From contig BFEA01000114.1 in the NCBI GenBank assembly GCA_003427395.1, forward strand, positions 2,591,154 through 2,646,808: 55,655 nucleotides of DNA. Reading direction: 5' to 3'. The position numbers and the translations under genes are program-made. The DNA comes from Chara braunii (Eukaryota; Streptophyta; Charophyceae; Charales; Characeae). The notes under the pieces are model-generated. The model saw only the letters and a program-made list of their open reading frames with translations, was not told where the DNA came from and did not search any database. Of the stretch, positions 1 through 11,163 are shown in pieces (the first letter of the stretch is position 1; every line of letters starts with the position of its first letter).

Positions 1-83
1 GAGAGAGAGAGTTTTCAAGCCATGCACGCAGACAGACAGAGAGAGCCTACTTCCATCGATGGGATGAGAGAGAGAGACAGAGG

Positions 84-133
<50 letters not shown>
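1..133. repeat. GA and AC microsatellites
   Basis: A short GA run opens the window, GA-rich sequence continues to about 78, and an uninterrupted AC run fills roughly 86-133. These are simple repeats. An apparent reading frame through them (Cys-Val repeats) is a by-product. Confidence 0.95.
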
Positions 134-134
<1 letters not shown>

Positions 135-730
135 CCTCCTGATCGCTCGGAAACAGTCTGCCACAGTCATGTTTTTTTTTAGTGTATAGCGAATATGATG
201 ACAAAAAAAAATATTAATAAAAAAACTCGGCAATGTAACAACAACAGCCCCGCCCCCCTCTTCGTCCCTCCCCTCTGCCACAGCGTCCACTTGTAATTAC
301 TAATCTTTTCATGACACTCGTTGTGAATTTTGCTTTAATCGTTGTAGTGATTAGTCCCCTGAAGATGACCCCTCTTATTCTTAAAAAAACAAACCATGTA
401 GCATAGTCGAACCAGCCTATTGGACGAGTATACTCGGTTGTACAACACCTTTCTATGCGTCATGGTTATGACTAATGCGGTCATAATATCATAACCTTCT
501 TGACTCTAATATACTGCAACATTTATCATCTCAACACTTTTATCGGCTAAATTTGTTTCCCTTCAATTCTTCAACAACATTTTTCGTTCTCGTACCGAAT
601 CTATGAATATCCAAAACATCTTTTTATCATGGACCATTTCTCGCACAATCTGGTCTAGTCCCTTCGCCAAACATTATTGACTTTTGCTCTCCCTCTGCTA
701 GTATCTCCCGCGACACTCAAATTATTGAAG
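134..730. other. AT-rich sequence, nothing recognised
   Basis: I see no coding motif, RNA gene or clear repeat here beyond short A and T runs. Confidence 0.6.
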
Positions 731-870
731 AAAATGTTTTGTTGTTATCATGGATGCTCATTGCCACTACTGGCTTCACAACATCTTTGTGAAGGCGACG
801 TGGAAAACGTTTTGTTGTTATCATGGATGTTCATTGGCACTACTGGCTTCACAACATCTTTGTGAAGGCG
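731..870. repeat. Two-copy 73-bp tandem duplication
   Basis: The segment starting AAAATGTTTTGTTGTTATCA at 731 recurs at 804 as AAAACGTTTTGTTGTTATCA. The following text (ATGGATG, ACTACTGGCTTCACAACATC, TTTGTGAAGGCGA) is nearly identical, with a few transitions. The unit is 73 bp and is followed by unrelated sequence. It is one of several two-copy duplications of similar size in this window. Confidence 0.9.
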
Positions 871-3248
871 AAGTGCTTTCCTTTCTTTCCTCTCTCCTCT
901 TCTTTGCTTTTATCTCTTTCTATTGAGTTTTCCATTGAGCACCGAGAAGTAGTATTTTGTGTAGAACGTCTTGAGTTCTGCTACCCCTTTTGGGCATCTA
1001 GCTTTGATATTCCTAGCCGAATTTCGGCGTTTTTTGAACCGGAATCACCGGGTTCCCGCCAGTAGGACCTAATGATTTCGATTAAAAAAGCTTCGAAATA
1101 GTGACTCAAAACGTCAAAGTTAAATGCCCAAAGGAGTAAGTTTTCCTTGTCATGCTACTAACATGACTGATAGACCATCCAACTTATTTTCCTCAACCAT
1201 TTCTATACCTTCTCACTTCTCCCACCCTCTTTGTTTTCTGTCACTTTTGTGTGTTTGTTCCATCACCCCCCCAAAGCATGTTCTGTTTGTCCAATATATA
1301 TAGCTCATGTTGTTTCAAGAACTCGGACGACAAAACCTCTTGAAAACTCATGAGTTGTTGTAATTATGAAACAACATATTCGCTTCTTGCTTCACAAGAA
1401 GCCTTGAAAGTTTCGCCAAAAGTTTTTACTAAATAAAACAAAACCTACAAAACTAAAAAATCGCAACAAGACGGACATGACTTATTTCATGCATGGAGCA
1501 TGCATGAAAAACATATGGAAACACAAACTCATTCCCGAGACCATTGCCTGTCATGAAAGGAGATCACTCGATTTAGTCGGTCCTTGGAAGATCTATGACC
1601 GTGTCTCCAAGATGTAGTTGAACGGGGGGTTCGTCAACGCGAGGTGTAGGTGGGATACCAGCCCAAACGTGGCAAGGCACGAAGCAAAACTCAAAATTTT
1701 TTGTTCGTATGATTTAAAAAAAAAAAACATTTGAAAAAAATTATCTGGGTTGGTATACATACAATTTTATTTTATTATTTTTTTATATTTGTAAATCCAC
1801 TTTGGTAAAGTAGCTGTCAAAATTTTGAAAAAACAATTGATTGTGCACAATTTGCGCTCCTGTTTTTATTTTGGGTTTGAGTGTTTTGCACTTTTATTTA
1901 GTATGCATGATGAAATTCAATCAAATACGTTATAGATGCAAAAAAAAAGTTGCATAGTATTGCAATACAAACAACTTTTGCCTAAGGGTCGTATTGAAAT
2001 TCACAGTCAAATTTGAGAAAAAAATAAAAACGAGAGGAAAAAAAAAAATTACGGTTTGTTTTTTATTTTTTTAAAATTTTGTTTTTTTTTAAATATCAAA
2101 GAAAAAAAAAAAAAAACTATGTTGTGCAAACAACTTTTGCCTCAGTGTCTTGGCAAAATTCTCAACAAAATTCGAGAGCATGACGGTGGTACTATAGGCT
2201 CATGCAAAGTTGTACCCTAAAACTCGTTGTATAACGTACATACGTTGTATTTGAATACAACTTTTGTACATTTTCTTCGAGTTAAGACAGTAGCTCAATT
2301 AAATTCCTTAGCTTATATTTGATTTCAAATATTTTCTCTTTGTCTCTATTTCTTTTGTTTTTATCATGACTCATCTTCCATAATAGCTCACGGGCGCGGT
2401 GAGTTTCAACTCTCATTACCATTCATTTTTATTTCTTCTTCATTAATTATTGTTTTTTTTTTTGTTATTGTGATAGGCACTGCACACACTTGCTTCTCGT
2501 AAGCATTCACGACTCGTTGTTTTATGGGCGCATTGATGATGTCTACCAATTTGTTTGTTTGATATCATTATCCTTGCACATCTCTTCCTATGCTTCATAT
2601 TTTTTATCTAAAGGTGTCTTTTCATGTCATATACGTATTTTCTTCATTCTTCGTTCCACGCTTCACAATTGTTGCCTTTCGTTCAAACAATATTAAGTTG
2701 AAACCTAGACTTATAGTTTGTCGACCCCAATGTTGGTCGGCGCGACCCTCACTATTATGACCATCCTCTGTATTGTTGGATTTAGTTCCTTTTGTGCAAA
2801 GCGTTGGTTCAATCCTCTTGCTCTCACACCCGTTACCAGAGTGTTAAACCACCCGTACCTTTTGCATATATTAACCGCGGGTAGTTCCGAAGGCCCGACA
2901 TGGAAAACGGGGCGCTGATGAAATTTATCGACGGCGGCCCAAACCCGCTTGCCTGCCACGTAACCTGCCGCGAAATCTATTTTCAAGCAGGAACAGTATT
3001 GGTGGTGTAAGCACCGACCTTGATGTCAACAAAGTGTTCATGTTTGGCATTGATGATTGCTATGTCACTCTTATATTTGCAATTTCGTCTCCATGAGTTC
3101 TTCTCATCTGCTCTTTTTCTTATGTAGTCGAGCCTCTTTTTCACTTGGTGCTTCTTGTCCTGGTCCCCTTTTCTTATTTTTCTAGCTTGACCTTATTGTT
3201 TTTTGTTCCCTTTCCCCTCTTATTGATATTTCATTCCAGTTTCGTGTT
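871..3248. other. AT-rich sequence without recognisable genes
   Basis: This stretch is rich in A and T runs (for example 1711-1740 and 2035-2120). Two loosely similar segments containing CAAACAACTTTTGCCT lie near 1967 and 2127 and look like an old degenerate duplication. Open frames are short and carry no family motif that I recognise. Confidence 0.5.
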
Positions 3249-3760
3249 TCAGAGAAGTAGCATATCACTTATAATACCTTCCACCATTATTGGATTCTTC
3301 GTTGTTTTGATTTTCATTTCCTTGATAGCATCCCTGAATGTCGTCATCTGTTTTTTCATTTCTTCCAATTATCCTTTTTCTCAAGTTTATTGTAGATGAG
3401 TATTGACAACCTAGGCTCCCTTTCCTCCAGCGTTTCTATTTCTACTTCTCACACAATTCTATCAATTTTTTCTTCTTCTTTTTCTTCTCTAATTTGCCGC
3501 TCTTCATACTCCTTTCGCTGATCTCTTTCAAGTCTCTGCTCTTCGATGATTGTTGCTTGAAACTTACTCATCATGCCCACACCATCAAAAGTTTTCATGT
3601 TAGATATGAGATTTTTGTAGTCGTTCCTATAGTCGTAGTTTTCATTCCCCCCTCTGTTGTAGTTGTTATTAGTATTGTGAACAACTCCCACTGCTTGTCG
3701 TTCCCTAATGATGTTATGTTGTAGCCGGTTGGTTCGCCAAAGTGGCTTGGTCGATAGCAC
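3249..3760 (-). pseudogene. Decayed coiled-coil ORF, possibly gag-like
   Basis: A minus-strand frame from an ATG at 3760 encodes an Asn/Tyr/Arg-rich stretch followed by a strongly charged helix (EEQRLERDQRKEYEERQ and similar). It meets a TGA near 3433. The helical pattern then resumes in another frame (LEEMKKQMTTFRDAIKEMK) and ends at a stop at 3249-3251. The charged coiled coil resembles the N-terminal part of many plant Ty3/gypsy Gag proteins, and a gag remnant at 17.5-18.5 kb also has a Glu/Met-rich helix. No capsid or zinc-knuckle motif is visible. I take it as a broken gag-like gene; a decayed host coiled-coil gene is possible. Confidence 0.4.
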
Positions 3761-4937
3761 ATTGGTTTAATGCATCCTTTCGATAGGTATCCTAACTCCT
3801 CGTTGCTATATCACTTCAATACTTCTTGTTTTACTCCAAAATCCGTCAAGATGTATGTACATACCTTGCAACAATTGCCCATTCGGTTAGCACGCCTGTA
3901 TCAGCTTGGAATCCTCTACACTAGGAATCGACTCATTTGTTGTATCCCTACTCAACCTTGCTTCGTGACTTGTAGGCTAGGGTAGTACAATATACTAGCA
4001 TGCAAAGTCCAGACCTGCTTCACTGGCAAGTTAGTTCATGGCAAATTAAAGTTAGTGAACATCTTTATTTTCCCTCGTAGCTCCGACTCATATCCCACGG
4101 ACAATTAGTTTGTAATTCCACAACACCGTGATTACCATCTTCATATCACCAATCGTATTCGAACATCTTCATTTCCTCTCTGTATATGACTTCGACATGA
4201 TAGACTCATCAAACGCCTTAAGATAGGCCCAGTGCACAAAAAAACCCATATTGATAATTCAATTTTAAAACGCATATCAAAGTGCTTCATGAATCTCTCT
4301 ATCTTGATCATACAAATAAAGCATATTTGTGCTTTGTGAAAAACTCGATCGATAATGGATCGTATTCGGTTGTAGCAGCCCCATCTGCTCTCTACAAAGC
4401 AACCAAACCTATTATGAGATAACCTTTCGTATTTACATCAACGAGGGAAGATAACTTGTCCTATTAGTTGTCTATAGTAAGAACCTTTGTAGAAAATGAA
4501 CAATACTCTCGAGCGGCCGAGTAATGGCAGTAGCGTCATGCTTGGGTTGTGCCGTGCAAAAATGCCTAAATGGAAAGGTGACAAAGTTGGCCTCGACGAG
4601 ACTCTAAAGGCTTGGACAACAGGGTAAAGATCGATCCAAGGATTCAAGTGTTTGCAAACAGTCGCAAATGGAATGAGAGCAGAGAGACCTGCAAACTCAA
4701 CTCTCCAGCAACCCTTACAAAGGGAGTAGATGAACTAATCCATGTCCCAGGTGTACTCTGTCGTTTGCATTGGTCTGCAGGTGCACACACACGAGGGAAC
4801 CCTCCCAATGTGTCACACATGATTGTAGTATGATTTGTGAATACCTCTCCAACCAAGTGCATCAATTATACCTCCCAGGCTCTCACAGCCCCCTAAGACA
4901 TGATAGGACATCTCGGCGCATAACTTACCTCCGCCTA
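3761..4937. other. Unassigned sequence
   Basis: Moderately AT-rich to mixed DNA. I found no motif, repeat array or RNA gene that I can support. Confidence 0.5.
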
Positions 4938-5062
4938 AGGAGTTGTCACCATCCTTGGACGAACGTATCCCTGTCGAGCTGCTGACCCACATAGAGGCTT
5001 TTATGTGTCCTGCCAAAGGTAGGAGCATTTCTCGTTGCCTGTAGCATAGGTGTACGCGCGAC
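4938..5062. repeat. Dispersed repeat, copy 1
   Basis: This segment shares GGAGTTGTCACC, a CGTATCC...CGAGCT block, GCCCACA/ACCCACA, TTTCTCGTT and TGTAGCATAGG, in the same order, with 10499-10636. Spacing differs by a short indel. It is probably a fragment of the same unknown element. The copy at 10.5 kb lies exactly where the chromovirus pol remnant stops. Confidence 0.6.
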
Positions 5063-5759
5063 AGAACACCAGGACTGACCCGGGCGCTGATCTCTCGGGT
5101 CGATTTGCACAACTTTTACCATATCCTAGCACTCCCACCTTTATCACTGACCCGTCCGTACGACCCAGGCGTATAATAATTCTTACCCCATTTCCCGACG
5201 CTCGCCACAAGGACGCATCTAAGTCACAGCCACCACGCAACTGCGTGTAGTGCCCCTTCTATCGACATAACCTTGACTTCATCGGTCAAGGGATTGTTTT
5301 TATAACACCAACCATTCCCCCTTGCTAGTTCTACTGCGCGCCGCGATAACGTGTTCACGTAGATCAAGTATGCTCGCCCATTCGCCCTAATGGCTATGGT
5401 CATGGGATATGCGAAGGGTGGCGAAGGTCGGTGTGCCAACTCACCCCCTAAGGGTTGTGGCGTACTTTACGTCATCCTCTTACAAAACACGGTTGCATCC
5501 CATGTGACCTGCACAAACCCGAGCGAATACCCTCATAGGGGTATTAACTCCGACAACGCAATACCCCAAGGATGCTCTTGACTGTTCATGTTGCAGATCT
5601 ACTCAAAAGCATATGGAATCAAGTAGTGGCAAAGATCTATCAACATTACCATACATTTGCTTCTTTTTCGAATAAGACATTGGGTCTCAAAGCGACGTTG
5701 TGGGTTATCAATCTAAAGGGCGGAGACTGCAAAGAGGACAATGGTAAGAAAATGACCTT
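5063..5759. other. Unassigned sequence next to LTR
   Basis: Mixed-composition DNA with short inverted motifs (for example AATACCC/GGGTATT around 5527-5547). It may continue the repeat that begins at 4938. No gene recognised. Confidence 0.4.
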
Positions 5760-6973
5760 TGTTATAATCCTGGCCAATTTCTAGATACACATTCATCAGA
5801 TAGTACAATGTCGTCCAATTGCATAAAGAAATGAATGAACTTGAGAGGAGAGAGAGGGTAAGAAGAACAAGAAGACGAAAGACAAAAGAAGAAGATGTAC
5901 ACCAGTATAAACAAATGATATAGCTCTTCTTCTTCGCCAAACGCTCTCCTCCTCCTTTACTCCTCCTCTCTTATTCACACAAGAAATAATAGTATAATGT
6001 TGAATGGTTGAACCAAAATCAATGTCAGCATCCCTCTTCTACTGCAGGTATCACTTGAGGTCCACCATAGCCATGGTCGCCTCCCTCACTCTTCACTCTC
6101 ATAGGCCGAGGCTATGGCGGATTACTGGCCTTGCCCTGATGCCCAAAGGACAACCCAAAGCAGCTATGCCTGCTCCAACTCAGACCGACGTGCCTGACTC
6201 TGCCTCGAAGATTCTTGGTGTAGCTCTACCCTAGCTGAGGTCGACGTGTTGCAACGCCCACCAAGGTGATGAAGATGGCTGCCACCATAGCCAGGTAAGT
6301 ACCTTTGGCGCTCCCCCTTCCTCCTGCTTGTCCTTGCTCCTTCCCAGCAGCGCTGCTCTTGCTAGCGCTGCTCCAGCCAGCGCTCCAACCAGGGTGTCGC
6401 CAAACTTGCACACCGACAATGAGGTTGGGCTCGTCACTCGGCCTGGAGATATAGCGTTCTGCTTGCCTCTTGGGCGGTGACTTCCACGCCGCTCGGCCTT
6501 TCAAGCAACCGGTACCTCCTCCCTTTCGGAAGAAACATTATTCCAGACTCTGATGTTGCTCTTACAAGCCCTAGACTTAGACTGGTTGGACTGGTGTGTG
6601 CCTAGACCTAGCCTACAACTACTGGGCCTCTCAAAATGTCATTTTTGTCTTCTTCTGCTCGGCCTCCAGTACCCGCACATCTACCTCTTCAGGGTGCGGC
6701 ACCGGCCTACCTGCTACTTGACTGTTTTCCCCCGCTGCAATCCTCAACGTCACGGCCACAGGTGAGGGCCCAACGAACGAACATGTGCCCTTGTGGGTCA
6801 CACACGTACTCAAGCCAACCAGCTCTCAGATAGACATGCCGACCAGCAAGTGTGCACAAACACAAACATGCAAAACTTAGTAGCAAGCGGGGAACTTAGC
6901 AAGGCGTTCAGTTCATGAGCAAAAATCAGAAATCAACTGTGTGTCTCAATCCGTGTTTGGTCGGGTCATCACA
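5760..6973 (-). mobile_element. Probable 3' LTR of chromovirus
   Basis: The outer edge in plus orientation reads TGTTATAATCC (5760). The inner edge on the minus strand reads TGTGATGACCC (6973). These form imperfect inverted termini of the TG...CA type, and a polypurine tract abuts the inner edge. The first 268 bp (5760-6027) are closely matched by 19779-20051, where the same edge is followed by a tRNA-Met primer-binding site, so that end is U5. The interval is 1214 bp. A shorter LTR ending at 6027 is an alternative, because similarity to the other copy stops there and a purine-rich stretch also abuts that point. The repeat is non-coding; open frames in it are incidental. Confidence 0.65.
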
Positions 6974-6986
6974 CTACCCGCCCCTT
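6974..6986 (-). other. Polypurine tract
   Basis: On the minus strand AAGGGGCGGGTAG directly precedes TGTGATGACCC. It lies between the chromodomain and the LTR edge, where a plus-strand primer tract belongs. It is purine-rich, with one C and one T. Confidence 0.65.
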
Positions 6987-7065
6987 AAGAGCGAGGTCCC
7001 TTCGAGCAAGTAACTCAGTCCGAGTCCCCGACAAACGCATCGTAAGCAAATAAGGCAAAGAGATT

Positions 7066-7550
7066 TCAAGAGTACTTTGTTGCAGTGAGCTTTGCAGAGA
7101 TTTTGGAAACAACATTAGAGGTGATTTGTCGTTCGTAGGCTTTAACAACGCGAGGTGCACTGCGCAACAGTTCCTTCTTGGAGATCCAGTAGAGATCGTC
7201 CAATGGATGATACATAAAGTGAACCTGGTACTGCCGATTACACCCCTTCCCTACGTGCTGTTTGATTCTATCGATCTCATGACCGCCATCGATTGCACGA
7301 GGAATCATGTCTTCACAGTAGTCGAAGGACTTTGCATCACGGTGGATATATAGTTTGGATGCATGAAAGACGGGGTATCTGCGCAAATGAGGTGGCAAAA
7401 CAACTGTGTATAAGGGTCTAAACCCATCCTTGCCAATCGCATCCAGAACTTCTCACAGACCATAGTAGAGCGGAAGAAGTTTGCTTGAGACTCCCTCTTC
7501 TTCTTTTGAGAATTCAGACATCTTGACCCAGATATACTTCCATATCCGAA
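7066..7550 (-). pseudogene. Integrase C-terminal (GPY/F-like) and chromodomain
   Basis: Read on the minus strand, the region first shows a typical Ty3 integrase C-terminal stretch: KLLP followed by YYG, then PPHLRRYPVFHASKLY, with a frame change near 7400. After it comes a chromodomain-like block with an acidic and basic approach (HEIDRIKQH), an aromatic core (RQYQVHFMYHP), LDDLYWISKKEL and a closing VKAYE. In chromoviruses this domain binds modified histones and directs integration to heterochromatin. It is the last coding part before the polypurine tract. Some aromatic-cage positions look changed (FMYHP in place of the usual W-K-G-Y-P), so function is doubtful. The chromodomain frame itself runs about 110 codons without a stop. 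Confidence 0.7.
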
Positions 7551-7552
7551 GG

Positions 7553-8510
7553 TCAACGCTTCTTGTTCGCATGATGGATCATTGCGTGTTGCCGCTTGGT
7601 CATTGCTGCGATGGCAACTTTGAGCAAGCGATCGTACTTGGTCTTGAAGCTAGGCCTGCCGGATGTTAAACCAGCTGGCTGTTCATGGAACAGGTAGGAA
7701 AGCGGATTTCGAATCTGCCAACCGTAATGCAGTCTGTTTGGCGTCATGCTGGTGGAAGAATGAATGAAGTTGTTGTACAACCCCTTGACGAAATACAACT
7801 CTTCATCCCACGTCTCCTGATCCGAAATGATTAAAGCGCGAAGAAGTTGGAACACGGTATGGTTGATTTCCTCAGCCAAACCATTGGCTTCGGGATGTCG
7901 GTCAGATGTCATGCATAGTCTGAGGCCAGGGAGTTGGGACGTGAACTCCTTCCATTTGGTACTTATGAAGCGCGGATCCCGATCACTCACAAGAGTTTTT
8001 TGGGTTTCGAACTGCAGAATGTACTTCTATCCGAACTCACGTCACCAATTTAATTGGGGGATGAGATGGCAACGGAATGAGATTCATAAATTTAGAGAAG
8101 CGGTCAACGATCACCATGACTTGTGAATAGCCGTTCTTACTTACCTTTCCCATGTCGGTGAAGTCGATGGAGACAGACTCCTCGGGTCCATCGGGAATGG
8201 GAAGGGGTGTAAGTAGCCCCATGGGTTTTTGTCTACATGGTTTGATTCGTTGACAGACTTGACACTCAGCCACAAACTTTTCAGCAGATCCCTTCATACC
8301 AGGCCAATCAAACTGTCTTAATAGGTTTCCATACGTCTTTGCCATGCCGAAGTGTCCACTCCGACCATGAGCCAAATCCAAGAAGTGCGTGCGGAGAGGC
8401 TCATGGTCAGGCACACACAAATGGTTGTGATTCCCATAGCGTCGGAAAACCAATCCTCCGAAATTCGTGAAAATCAGGTTGACTGTTGGGGTCAGCCTGC
8501 AACTGCTCAA
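7553..8510 (-). pseudogene. Ty3/gypsy integrase (zinc and catalytic domains)
   Basis: The N-terminal HHCC zinc domain is clear: HGRSGHFGMAKTYG, then FDWPGM, then ECQVCQRIK. Twenty-nine residues separate the second His from the first Cys. The catalytic core follows with VSIDFTDM (first Asp), MVIVDRFSKF, then after a break VSDRDPRF-like MSDRDPRFIS (second Asp) and HPEANGLAEE (Glu). The second Asp and Glu are 36 residues apart, one more than the usual D35E. The frame is interrupted between about 7990 and 8037, near the second catalytic Asp. Integrase would join element cDNA to the host chromosome. It is flanked by RNase H upstream and the chromodomain downstream, the normal Ty3 order. Confidence 0.85.
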
Positions 8511-8559
8511 GAATGGGACTAAGGTCCTGGTCCTTGGCTGTGTGTTCTACGATCTCCTC

Positions 8560-9100
8560 CTTCAGATTTTTCCGGAAATCGTAAGAATTCACAAGGCAAG
8601 TCATGTACTCGGGGTGGCGAGACAAAGCATCAACAACTCGATTATAAGAACCTTTTTTATGTCTTAACTCGAAGTCGAAGATGTCAATCTCATAGAACCA
8701 ACGCAGTCAGGGTGTTTTGCTCCTTGATCCACTTCAAGTTCTCATGATCTGAAAAAACTTTGAAGTGGCGTCCCAAAAGATAGTGTTTGCAAAGCCATAC
8801 ACAAAGCATCGAGCTCGCGCATGTAGGTGGAAGTAGCTACATTTTCGTTGGACATGCATTTGTTAGTATTCTAGCGGCCGCAAGCCATCACCGTCATCTT
8901 GTTGTGGCACTGCGTCAATCCCATATTGGCTAGCATCCGTAGTGACTACGAATTTTAGATTGAAATCTGCAATGCGAAGTACAAGGTAACTTACCAAGGC
9001 CTCTTTCAAGGTTTGAAATGTGGTCTCACATGTTGGCATCCCATGCGTAAGGCACGTTCTTACTTGTTAGTCGGAACAATGGGTGAGCACTAATAGAGAA
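8560..9100 (-). pseudogene. Ty3/gypsy RNase H domain
   Basis: Minus-strand motifs appear in the order expected of the gypsy RNase H: FVVTTDASQYGI (first acidic residue), RELDALCMAL (Glu), a frame change, then FSDHENLKWIKEQ (Asp) and VVDALSRHPEY (final Asp). The domain degrades the RNA strand during reverse transcription. At least one in-frame stop follows RPLEY, and two frame changes are needed to read it through, so it is inactive. It joins the RT thumb upstream and the integrase zinc domain downstream. Confidence 0.75.
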
Positions 9101-9149
9101 TTGGGGTCAGTCACGAATGTTCACGAATGTTCGTGGGTTGAGGTCAGAC

Positions 9150-9827
9150 ACGTATGATCTCAAACTTGGTTGCTTCAAGCTCGAGGCCTGCAACAGACAA
9201 CCGATGCCCAAGATAGATGACGCTATCCCTCCCAAACTCAGATTTCTCCAAGTTGAGATGAAGTTGCGTTGTCTTGAGGATGATGGACACTTCCTCAAGG
9301 TGCCTCATGTGTTCCTTGATGGATTAGCTGAAGATCATAATATCATCGAGATACACTGCCACAAACCGACCAATCTGTTCGCGGACGACCTTATCCATAA
9401 CGCTTTGAAAGGTAGCTGGTGTGTTCGTGAGACCCAAGGGCATTACGGTAAATTCGTAAAGCCCATCGCGTGTCTTGAACACAATCTTGTGCTGGTCCTC
9501 AGGATTGACTTCAATCTGGTGGTAGCCAGACTTGAGATCGATCTTGGAGAAGACCTTACGCCCACCAACAGTATCAAGCAAGTCATCTATGCGTGGTAAT
9601 GGGTATGCATTCTTTCTCATGATGCGGTTTAGACCGTGATAATCGATACACATACGGAGCTTGCCTCCTTTCTTAGGGACAAACAAAACGGGTGCACCAA
9701 ATTCAGATTTGCTATGTTTGATCCAACCTTTGTCGATCATTTCGGCGATTTGTTTCCGGAGTTCCTCCAACTCGCCGGATCCCATTCGGTATACGCAACC
9801 CTTTGGAGGAACAACACCTTCGACCAA
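9150..9827 (-). pseudogene. Ty3/gypsy reverse transcriptase, YLDD intact
   Basis: A long open stretch carries the Ty3/gypsy RT fingers and palm: YRMGSGELEELRKQI, GAPVLFVPKKGG, MCIDYHGLN, AYPLPRIDDLLD, FSKIDLKSGYHQIEV, KTRDGLYEFTVMPLG, NTPATFQ and the catalytic AVYLDDIMIFS. One TAA follows at about 9321-9323. The thumb then continues in frame with EHMRHLEEV, LNLEKSEF and VIYLGHRLS. It is the best-preserved RT in the window and the only one here with both catalytic aspartates of the YXDD box. It belongs to the element whose chromodomain and LTR lie downstream on the same strand. Confidence 0.9.
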
Positions 9828-9988
9828 CTCGATTGTGTGTCGGACCGATCGCGTGGGGACTCTACATGGCTCAACCAGAACTTCTGAGAACTGGTCAAGT
9901 AGGTTTTGAATGCTTGTTGGGATTGGGGGGGCGAAGGATCAGCAAACGGGTCACCTTGATCAGGTCTCAGATTACGAATGGAAGCGAC

Positions 9989-10483
9989 TCATTGTAAAAT
10001 AGAATCATTTGGACTAGTAGAAGGTAGATAAGTAAAAATATTAGAAGTAGACTCTTTAGATGAAGTAGGATTGGTACTAGCCGCAAAAGTAGATGACACA
10101 TGAGTAGGGCGAGCATAGGCAACGTACATTTGTTCATCCTCTTTGTGCTTGCGCCACTTTTTGCAGCACTGCATGGCATTGAGAAAAGTCAGTGGGGACT
10201 CGCACTTCTCATCCAAAAGGACGGGGAACTCGTTCTCTTGAGCATCTTTGACCATGAAAAGTGGCTCCTTCCACCTGGTCCATTCGCATTGGGACTGCAA
10301 CCAGCCCAAGCCAAGGACACACTTGTCAAGCACATAGAAGTTCAGTGCGTGGGTGAATGTCTTGTCCTTGTCAAAGGTAGTGTGCACACCTTTGACTGCA
10401 TGCATGGATGAAATAACTTCCTTGTTGCGTACTTGAGTTGGGCAAGGGTTCTGCAAAGCCACTTGTTTCATCCCCAATCCCAC
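9989..10483 (-). pseudogene. Pol N-terminal part: end of aspartic protease
   Basis: The frame reads QVRNKEVISSMHAVKGV, then LNFYVLDKCVLGLGWLQ, which matches the C-terminal half of Ty3 retropepsin (the usual hydrophobic-LG-D/M-WL motif). It ends in a Ser/Thr-rich linker leading towards RT. The D-S/T-G active site should lie just upstream but is absent, because the similarity stops near 10490. A frame change separates it from RT (9827-9989). The truncation point coincides with the repeated 16-mer at 10433 and 10485 and with a dispersed repeat from 10499. Confidence 0.65.
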
Positions 10484-10500
10484 TTTGAGTTGGGCAAGGG
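10433..10500. repeat. Direct repeat at pol truncation point
   Basis: TTGAGTTGGGCAAGGG occurs at 10433-10448 and again at 10485-10500. The second copy sits at the junction with unrelated sequence. It could be a small duplication made when the element was broken. Confidence 0.8.
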
Positions 10501-10836
10501 AGTTGTCACCTCCCTTCGGTGGGCGTATCCTCGCCGAGCTACCGGCCCACAGTACAAAAGTTAATCAGCTGCCATAGCAGAGGTGGACCAGCCGATGGCG
10601 TTTCTCGTTCGTTGTAGCATAGGGGGTATGTGCGGTTTTACGGCTCTATCGGACCCGCACGCGCCATGGGGGGGCTGAGGTCCCAAGCGCGACCCGTCGT
10701 CGGGCGACTAGGACACTTCCCATACACCACATACACGGAACGACGCAGAACAAACAACGCGACAACACTCCTAGTCCCTCAGTAGCCATCCATAACTTTC
10801 TGATGTGGAAATCGGTTAAGCGACGCGCGCGAGACT
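10499..10836. repeat. Dispersed repeat, copy 2, and unassigned flank
   Basis: The first 140 bp match 4938-5062 in order and wording (GGAGTTGTCACC, CGTATCC, GCCGAGCT, TTTCTCGTT, TGTAGCATAGG). The rest is GC-rich and not recognised. It marks the left edge of the DNA that separates the two chromovirus halves. Confidence 0.5.
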
Positions 10837-10942
10837 CAGTATAAAACCGCGCGATGCATGAATACGGAAGTTGTCACAATGATGGCGTACAGTATAAAAC
10901 TGCGCGATGCATGAATACGGAAGTTGTCACAATGATGGCGTA
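10837..10942. repeat. Two-copy 53-bp tandem repeat with TATA-like core
   Basis: CAGTATAAAACCGCGCGATG at 10837 recurs at 10890 with a single C-to-T change near the start. The rest, through GAATACGGAAGTTGTCAC and AATGATGGCGTA, is identical. The TATAAAAC box could be part of a promoter, which the sequence cannot prove. Confidence 0.9.
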
Positions 10943-11130
10943 CTATGTAGTGCCCATAACCAAACGGTCCCTCGTGGATCCGAGTACCGCTTATGACTCT
11001 CAAGTGTCAAACTCGAAGTATCGTTAGGGTCTACCCCTTCACGAGATTGCACGGCTCAAGGAACAATTGTGCGACCTCCGCGGCACCTCTGGCCTTTAGG
11101 CTGAGTGTCCCGGTAGGCAGGGCAAATAGG

Positions 11131-11163
11131 CTCTGCATGGAGGGTGATCCCTTCCATGCAGAG
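11131..11163. repeat. Short inverted repeat (hairpin)
   Basis: CTCTGCATGGAGGG is followed after TGAT by CCCTTCCATGCAGAG. The arms pair over 14 positions with one bulged base. Flanking sequence has no downstream T-run, so a terminator is not implied. Confidence 0.8.

Noticed and set aside
5796-5978. Conserved small ORF present at 5.8 and 19.8 kb
   Set aside because: Conservation is explained by the LTR repeat; it keeps no third-position pattern that I could see.
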